The notes beneath the pieces were generated by a model, which made no database searches, was not told the origin of the DNA, and saw only the letters and a list, made by a program, of their open reading frames with translations. A program made the position numbers and the translations under genes. This document shows, in pieces, positions 59,202 to 64,000 of a DNA stretch of 64,000 bases. The stretch covers positions 6,138,001 to 6,202,000 of the forward strand of contig NZ_BJOR01000001.1 in assembly GCF_006540305.1 (NCBI RefSeq), read 5' to 3'. Numbering within the stretch: position 1 is the first letter of the stretch; each line of letters starts with the position of its first letter. Origin of the DNA: Streptomyces sp. 6-11-2 (GTDB lineage Bacteria > Actinomycetota > Actinomycetes > Streptomycetales > Streptomycetaceae).

Positions 59202-59846
59202 TCAGAACCCGGGGCCGCCGATCTTGTCGCCCACCGCCGCCAGCCGTCCCCACAGGAGGTCCGCCAGGCTGCGGACCAACTCCGCCCGCGAGCACGGCCG
59301 TTCGCCCAGCCACCAGTCGCCGGCCGCGTGCATCATGCCGACGATGCCGTGGCCCCACACACGGGCCAGTTGCTGTCCGGCCGGACCCAGGTCGAGCCGC
59401 TCCTCGATGACCAGGGCCAGCTCCTCGCCCATGCGGCGCAGCAGCGGGGCGGAGTGCTTGCCGACGTCGAAGCCCTGGTCGGTGCCCTGGCCGCCCTCCG
59501 CCGGGTGCATCAGGAAGCGGTAGACCTGCGGGCGGGCCTCGATGGCCGCGAGGTAGGTGTCCAGCGTCGACTCCACGCGCTCCCGCCGGTCCGCGGGGGC
59601 GTCCAGCGCGGCCCGCAGGGAGCCGAGCAGGGCGTCGGTGTGGCGCTGGGCGAGGGCGGCGTACAGCCCTCCCTTGTCGCCGAAGTGGCGGTAGAGGATC
59701 GGCTTGGTGATGCCGGCCTCGGCGGCGATGGCGTTCATCGACGCGTGCGGGCCGTCGCGCAGCACCACCCGGTCGGCGGCCTCCAGCAGCTCGCGCCGTC
59801 GGCGGTCGGCGGACCGCTGCTGATCGGTCCGCTGCGTGGTGTCCAT
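59202..59846 (-). CDS. TetR-family regulator
   Basis: 214 residues. The N-terminal helix-turn-helix is at about residues 18-64 (LLEAADRVVLRDGPHASMNAIAAEAGITKPILYRHFGDKGGLYAAL), and the C-terminal domain (TetR_C-type, about 90-200) has DWWLGERPCSRAELV. It is divergent from the acyl-CoA dehydrogenase with palindromes in the shared spacer, so it most likely represses that gene and itself, with an acyl-CoA or fatty acid as effector. Confidence 0.92.
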   Translation of the reverse strand: MDTTQRTDQQRSADRRRRELLEAADRVVLRDGPHASMNAIAAEAGITKPILYRHFGDKGGLYAALAQRHTDALLGSLRAALDAPADRRERVESTLDTYLAAIEARPQVYRFLMHPAEGGQGTDQGFDVGKHSAPLLRRMGEELALVIEERLDLGPAGQQLARVWGHGIVGMMHAAGDWWLGERPCSRAELVRSLADLLWGRLAAVGDKIGGPGF

Positions 59847-59953
59847 GAGATCTCCCCACCCGTGCTGGTTCGGTGACGCCTGCGCAAAGTAACACTGACG
59901 GGGCCGGATACCTCGAACGGGCTGCCGGGGAATGATCAGGAGTCGACTTTTTC

Positions 59954-59990
59954 TACTGATCAGTAACATAGTATCGTTACCGCAAGTAAC
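59954..59990. promoter_or_regulatory. Operator palindromes between the TetR and acyl-CoA dehydrogenase genes
   Basis: TACTGATCAGTA (59954-59965) is a perfect 12-bp palindrome. A second inverted repeat, GTTAC-CGCAA-GTAAC, lies at 59976-59990, 26 bp before the acyl-CoA dehydrogenase ATG. A related AAGTAACAC also occurs near 59886 on the TetR side. The AT-rich segment suits overlapping promoters controlled by the TetR protein. Confidence 0.65.
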
Positions 59991-60015
59991 ACGCAGGTGT
60001 GCCGCTGGAGGGGAC

Positions 60016-61242
60016 ATGGCCGAGTTCACCATGGAGCTCAACGACGAGCAGAAGGAGGTCCGGGACTGGCTGCACGGCTTCGCGGCCGGTGTGATGCGCC
60101 CGGCCGCCGCCGAATGGGACGAGCGCGAGGAGACCCCCTGGCCGGTCATCCAGGAGGCCGCCAAGGTCGGCATCTACTCCCTCGACTTCTACGCCCAGCA
60201 GTACTTCGACGCCACCGGCCTCGGCATCCCGATGGCCATGGAGGAGCTGTTCTGGGGCGACGCCGGCATCGCCCTGTCCATCGTCGGCACCGGCCTCGCC
60301 GCCGTGGGCGTCCTTGCCAACGGCACCGAGGAACAGATCGGCACCTGGATCCCGCAGATGTACGGCGACCCGAGCGACGTGAAGGTCGCCGCCTTCTGCT
60401 CCTCCGAGCCCGACGCCGGCTCCGACGTGGCCTCGATGCGCACCCGCGCGGTGTACGACGAGGCCAAGGACGAGTGGGTGATCAACGGCACCAAGACCTG
60501 GGCGACCAACGGCGGCATAGCCAACGTGCACGTGGTCGTCGCCTCCGTCGACCCCGAACTCGGCTCCAAGGGCCACGCCTCCTTCATCGTCCCGCCGGGC
60601 ACACCGGGACTGAGGCAGGGCCAGAAGTTCAAGAAGCACGGCATCCGCGCCTCGCACACCGCCGAGGTGGTCCTGGACGGCGTACGCGTCCCCGGGTCCT
60701 GCCTGCTCGGCGGCAAGGAGAAGCTCGACGAGCGGCTCGCCCGCGCCCGGGAGAAGGCCCGTAAGGGCGGGGAGAGGGTGAAGAACGCCGCGATGGCCAC
60801 CTTCGAGGCGTCCCGCCCCGCCGTGGGCGCCATGGCGGTCGGCACCGCCCGGGCCGCCTACGAGGTCGCCCTCGACTATGCCAGGACGCGGGAGCAGTTC
60901 GGCCGGCCGATCATCGACAACCAGGGCGTCGCGTTCCAGCTCGCCGACATGCGCACGCGGATCGACGCCGCCCGGCTGCTGGTCTGGCGGGCCTCGTGGA
61001 TGGCGGTCAACGGCAGGCCGTTCGAGGCCGCCGAGGGCTCGATGTCCAAGCTGTTCGCCAGCGAGACCGCGAAGAAGGTCACGGCCCAGGCCATCCAGAT
61101 CCTCGGCGGCAACGGCTACACCCGGGAGTACCCGGTGGAGCGGATGCACCGTGACGCGGCGATCTACACCATCTTCGAAGGGACCAGCGAGATCCAGCGG
61201 CTGGTGATCTCCCGCACGATCTCGGGCATGCCGATCCGCTAG
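60016..61242 (+). CDS. Acyl-CoA dehydrogenase
   Basis: 408 residues. FCSSEPDAGSDVASM and TKTWATNGG are the FAD-binding motifs of the middle domain; ARTREQFGRPIIDNQGVAFQLADM and QILGGNGYTREYPVERMHRDA the C-terminal ones. The Glu of YTIFEGTSEIQRL is the catalytic base typical of short/medium-chain types. It introduces the alpha-beta double bond in an acyl-CoA. A Lys/Arg-rich insert (about residues 235-256, LARAREKARKGGERVK) is unusual. The TAG stop (61240-61242) lies in the CTAG end of a MITE. Confidence 0.93.
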   Translation: MAEFTMELNDEQKEVRDWLHGFAAGVMRPAAAEWDEREETPWPVIQEAAKVGIYSLDFYAQQYFDATGLGIPMAMEELFWGDAGIALSIVGTGLAAVGVLANGTEEQIGTWIPQMYGDPSDVKVAAFCSSEPDAGSDVASMRTRAVYDEAKDEWVINGTKTWATNGGIANVHVVVASVDPELGSKGHASFIVPPGTPGLRQGQKFKKHGIRASHTAEVVLDGVRVPGSCLLGGKEKLDERLARAREKARKGGERVKNAAMATFEASRPAVGAMAVGTARAAYEVALDYARTREQFGRPIIDNQGVAFQLADMRTRIDAARLLVWRASWMAVNGRPFEAAEGSMSKLFASETAKKVTAQAIQILGGNGYTREYPVERMHRDAAIYTIFEGTSEIQRLVISRTISGMPIR

Positions 61243-61467
61243 TGCTGTGACCGGAAAGGTTCACCGGCTCGCGGCGCCCGGCACGGCACTCCCCCAGCCT
61301 TCGGCCGGGGGTACCCCCACGCCGCGTTGTCGCATCACCCGAGTACATCCGGTACGCGGGCAATGCTCCGCCTTGCGATGCTCCCCCACTGCCTGAACGG
61401 CGTGGGAGGTGCCCCCAGCACCGGACGCCGCGAGCTTCCCGGCAAACCTTTCCGGCCACAGCACTAG
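61239..61467. mobile_element. 229-bp MITE-like element, family A, copy 2 (inverted)
   Basis: Same length and almost the same sequence as 10346-10574 but inverted, with about 4 differences counted by eye. Both ends are CTAG. It lies exactly between two convergent genes: its left CTAG contains the TAG stop of the acyl-CoA dehydrogenase and its right CTAG (read on the minus strand) the TAG stop of the cupin gene. Before insertion the two genes would have ended on one shared CTAG. The element's hairpin-forming ends may act as a bidirectional terminator. Confidence 0.83.
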
Positions 61468-61982
61468 CGGTGCCGCAGCGGCGTCAGTTGCTCGATGTCA
61501 TAGCGCTTTCTGAGGGCCCCGATCGCCGTGTGGTCCGGCGGGCCCCCGTTGCCCAGGATCTCCAGCAGTTCCTCGAAGTACCGCTCGTGGTCCGGCGGTG
61601 GGGACGCCTGGAAGAACATCTTGGCGGGGGAGTCGGTGGGATTGGCGAAGGCGTGCGGGCAGCCCGGCGGGACGACGATGACCGTGCCCGGGGTCGCCCG
61701 CACCACGCGGTTGCCGGAGTGGGACTCCCATCGCTGCCAGTGATCGGGGGTCCGGATCCGCGGCTCGAAGGCGAGCACGTCCAGCTCGCCCTCGAGCACG
61801 TAGAACAACTCCTCGCTGCGGGTGTGCACATGGGCGCCGACGTCGAAGCCCGGCGGGACCTCCACCTCGAAGGTGGAGGCCGTCCGCGAGTGCGAGCCGG
61901 TCACCTTGAACGTCACGCGTTGGGCCGGCGCCTCGACGACGCGGCCCTGGCCCGGCGGTACGAGCAGCCCTTCCGTGGTCAT
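61464..61982 (-). CDS. momA: Cupin monooxygenase, MomA-like (THN to flaviolin)
   Basis: 172 residues. Cupin motif 1 (GFDVGAHVHTRSEELFYVLEGELDVL, with the metal His and Glu residues) and motif 2 (GTVIVVPPGCPHAFANPTDSPAKMF) are clear. In Streptomyces the cupin encoded next to rppA is the quinone-forming monooxygenase MomA, which oxidises 1,3,6,8-tetrahydroxynaphthalene to flaviolin. Its ATG is 7 bp after the P450 stop, so it is the last gene of rppA-P450-momA. Its TAG stop lies in the right end of the MITE. Assigned by context and by similarity from memory. Confidence 0.8.
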   Translation of the reverse strand: MTTEGLLVPPGQGRVVEAPAQRVTFKVTGSHSRTASTFEVEVPPGFDVGAHVHTRSEELFYVLEGELDVLAFEPRIRTPDHWQRWESHSGNRVVRATPGTVIVVPPGCPHAFANPTDSPAKMFFQASPPPDHERYFEELLEILGNGGPPDHTAIGALRKRYDIEQLTPLRHR

Positions 61983-61989
61983 CGCCGGC

Positions 61990-63219
61990 TCACCACGTCA
62001 CGGGCAGGGCCTCGGGCCCCCGGATCAACGCGCCCTTTCTGAAGGGCACTTGCTCCGGGGACACCGCGAGCCGCAGATTCGGCACCCGGTCCAGCAGGGC
62101 GTCCACCAGCAGTTCCGACTCCAGCCGGGCCAACTGGCCGCCCGGGCAGTAGTGCGGGCCGAAGCCGAACGCCACGTGCGGGTTCGGACTGCGCGTGAGG
62201 TCGATCGTCCCGGGGTCGGGGAAGACGTCCGGATCGCGGTTGGCGGCCAGGTACGACACGTAGACCGCGTCGCCCGCCCGGATCCGCACCCCCTTGATCT
62301 CCACGTCCTCCAGGGCGATCCGGGACAGCCCGACCGCGTTGCGGTGCGGGATGTAGCGCAGCAGCTCGTCGATGGCCCGGGGGCGGATCCGCCGGTCCGC
62401 GCGCAGCCGGTCGGCCAGCTCGGGACGGCTCAGCAGGACGTAGAACATCTGCCCGCTGTTGCCGGTGACCGCCTCGCCGCCGATCTGCAGGAGGATCGCG
62501 AGGCCCACGGCCTGCGCCAGGGCGATCTCACGGCGTGCCACGGCGGTCCCGAGCAGTGAGGCGATGTCCTCGCCGGCGCTGTCCGCGCGGGCGTCGAGGA
62601 GCTCGGCGAAGTACGTGCCCATCTCCTCCCTGGCCTGCTCGCCGGCGGCGGCGCCGTGCGCGGAGGACAGGATCAGCCGGGTCCAGGCGTGCATCCCCTG
62701 CCGGTCCGCGGCCGGCACCCCCATCAGTTCGCAGATGACCGCGATCGGGAACGGGCTGAGCACCTCGGCGGTCAGGTCGGCGGGCGGGCCGTTCGCGAGC
62801 AGGTCGTCGACCAGTTCGTCCAGCATCCGCCGGGCGCTGTCCCGCACCCGCTCGACACCGTGCGCGGTGAGGGCGGGGGCGACCGTGCGGCGCAGCCGGG
62901 TGTGGTCGGGCGGGTCCAGGAAGCCGACCGCGTCGGGGGCCGGGATGAAGTGCGGGGCCAGCCTGGTGATCTGCCGGTCGACGACCGCCTCGCGGCTGAA
63001 CCGGGGGTCGTTGGCGACCGTCCGCACGTCGTCCATGCGGGTCACCAGCCACGCCCAGCCCTCGCCGTTGGGCAGCTCGATACGGGTGACCGGGCCCTGC
63101 TCCATCAGCTCGGAGAGCACCGGGTCGAAGGCCACGCCCGTCAGGTCGAACGCCGGCCAGTGCCGGACCGGCGGCGCCGTCCCGGTGCGCGCCTCCTCGA
63201 CGAGCGTCTCCTCGGTCAT
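61990..63219 (-). CDS. cyp158A: Cytochrome P450, CYP158A family (flaviolin coupling)
   Basis: 409 residues. The heme Cys is in AFGFGPHYCPGGQLAR, the K-helix ExxR in ELLRYIPHR, and the I-helix reads QIGGEAVTGNSGQMF. The usual acid-alcohol pair of the I-helix is altered (AVT), as is known for CYP158A2. Members couple flaviolin oxidatively into dimers and trimers, UV-protective brown pigments. The ATG overlaps the rppA stop by 4 nt, and momA follows within 7 bp. Confidence 0.92.
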   Translation of the reverse strand: MTEETLVEEARTGTAPPVRHWPAFDLTGVAFDPVLSELMEQGPVTRIELPNGEGWAWLVTRMDDVRTVANDPRFSREAVVDRQITRLAPHFIPAPDAVGFLDPPDHTRLRRTVAPALTAHGVERVRDSARRMLDELVDDLLANGPPADLTAEVLSPFPIAVICELMGVPAADRQGMHAWTRLILSSAHGAAAGEQAREEMGTYFAELLDARADSAGEDIASLLGTAVARREIALAQAVGLAILLQIGGEAVTGNSGQMFYVLLSRPELADRLRADRRIRPRAIDELLRYIPHRNAVGLSRIALEDVEIKGVRIRAGDAVYVSYLAANRDPDVFPDPGTIDLTRSPNPHVAFGFGPHYCPGGQLARLESELLVDALLDRVPNLRLAVSPEQVPFRKGALIRGPEALPVTW

Positions 63220-64000
63220 GCCCTGCCTCCGGCCTGCCAGTAGCCGAGCGACATCTCGGCGGTGATGCCGGGGCCGAACCCGGCGAGCAGTCCGCGCGCC
63301 CGGTCCTCGGTGCCGCCGTCGTCGAACAGCCGGCGCAGCGCGTCCAGGACGACGGCGCTGGCGATGTTGCCGTACTCGGTGAGCGTGGCCCGGCTGAACC
63401 GGAACGCGTGCGGCTCGACGTTCAGGAACTTGCTGAGGTCGTCCAGGATGCGTGGGCCACCCGCGTGGATGACGTAGAAGTCCAGGTCGGAGGCGTCCCA
63501 GCCGTGCACTCCGGCCAGGTCCCGCAGGGCCGGGGCGAGCGGCTCCATCGTGGTGGGCACCCGCTTGTCCAGCATGAAGTGGAATCCGGTCGCCCGGACG
63601 TCGTAGGCGATCCACTCCTCGGTCTTGGGGATCAGGTACGAGCCGTTGCGCTCCAGCCGGACGCCCGTGCCGCCGGTGCCGCGGACCACGGCCGCGGCGA
63701 TGCCGTCGCCGAACAGGCCGTTGGAGAGCAGGGAGCCGACGCCGAGGTCGGTGGGCTGGTAGCACAGCGAGCAGAACTCGCAGGCCACGATGAGCGCGTT
63801 GGCGTCCGGGTAGGCCGTGCAGAAGTCGTGGGCCCGGTTGATCGCGGCGCCCCCGGCCGCACAGCCCAGCTGGGCTATGGGGAGCTGCCGGGTGGTCGAG
63901 TCGAACTCCATCTCGTTGATCAGCCACGCGGTGAGCGAGGGCATCATGAAGCCCGTGCACGACACGTAGATGATGACATCGATGTCCCGGGCCAGGAGCT
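63216..64000 (-). CDS. rppA: Type III polyketide synthase, 1,3,6,8-tetrahydroxynaphthalene synthase, N-terminus beyond the window edge
   Basis: The frame continues past the right end: the last 261 codons are seen, starting at LLARDIDVIIYVSCTGFMMP. The catalytic Cys is in IAQLGCAAGG, the His in FYVIHAGGPR and the Asn in LTEYGNIASA, the type III PKS triad. Cys residues around CEFCSLCYQ match RppA. It condenses five malonyl-CoA into THN, the precursor of flaviolin and melanin-like pigments. First gene of the operon with the P450 and cupin. Confidence 0.95.
   Translation of the reverse strand, partial: LLARDIDVIIYVSCTGFMMPSLTAWLINEMEFDSTTRQLPIAQLGCAAGGAAINRAHDFCTAYPDANALIVACEFCSLCYQPTDLGVGSLLSNGLFGDGIAAAVVRGTGGTGVRLERNGSYLIPKTEEWIAYDVRATGFHFMLDKRVPTTMEPLAPALRDLAGVHGWDASDLDFYVIHAGGPRILDDLSKFLNVEPHAFRFSRATLTEYGNIASAVVLDALRRLFDDGGTEDRARGLLAGFGPGITAEMSLGYWQAGGRA

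Overview
The window is chromosomal DNA from a Streptomyces species. It has very high GC, GTG/TTG starts, and TGA as the usual stop. Its families are typical of the genus: ECF41 sigma factor, DUF397/XRE-DUF5753/ATPase trio, CtaG, a biotin locus with divergent bioF, and an rppA-CYP158A-cupin pigment operon. From memory the backbone order (purB, bio genes, tripeptidyl aminopeptidase, rocD-ddaH, LytTR system, pfkA, gatD-murT, def, acyl-CoA dehydrogenase, cupin-P450-rppA) resembles the S. coelicolor chromosome around purB to rppA. No rRNA, tRNA or CRISPR was seen.

Layout. 0-13 kb: truncated ACT-domain membrane protein, SWIM/DUF6493 pair, MocR regulator divergent from an EamA exporter, alpha/beta hydrolase, ECF41 sigma factor, DasR-like GntR regulator with a dre-like operator, a MITE-like element, and a ROK repressor. 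12.7-18.7 kb: mug-purB, an SGNH hydrolase, two CNNM/CBS membrane proteins, a GNAT acetyltransferase. 18.8-28.2 kb: FtsX-type ABC transporter, methyltransferase, bioBAD divergent from bioF. 28.2-35.7 kb: DUF397/XRE/ATPase trio, an NlpC/P60 hydrolase behind a c-di-AMP (ydaO) riboswitch, a ClpP-like protein without its catalytic His, an ANTAR protein, an orphan Phd antitoxin, secreted tripeptidyl aminopeptidase, PlsC-type acyltransferase.

35.8-45.3 kb looks accessory. Three GntR/FCD regulators and a PAS/GAF/SpoIIE/HATPase phosphatase lead into an MFS transporter, a signal-less NMT1/THI5-like protein, an ornithine-cyclodeaminase-family enzyme and an Asp/Glu-racemase-family enzyme that keeps only one of the two catalytic cysteines. 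Two of the regulators share a near-identical palindrome (GTCRTCAGATGAC) upstream. Together these could form a small, undescribed catabolic system.

45.4-64 kb: DedA protein, rocD-ddaH with an Lrp regulator, a LytTR/LytS two-component pair built around an SSS symporter, CtaG, pfkA, gatD-murT (lipid II amidation), def, TetR and acyl-CoA dehydrogenase, then the cupin-P450-RppA operon for flaviolin pigments, cut by the right edge.

The most striking structural signal is three short inverted-repeat elements: two copies of a 229-bp family and one of a 168-bp family. Each is bounded by CTAG and each sits exactly on a gene's TAG stop codon. At 61.2-61.5 kb one element lies between two convergent genes and supplies the stop context for both.
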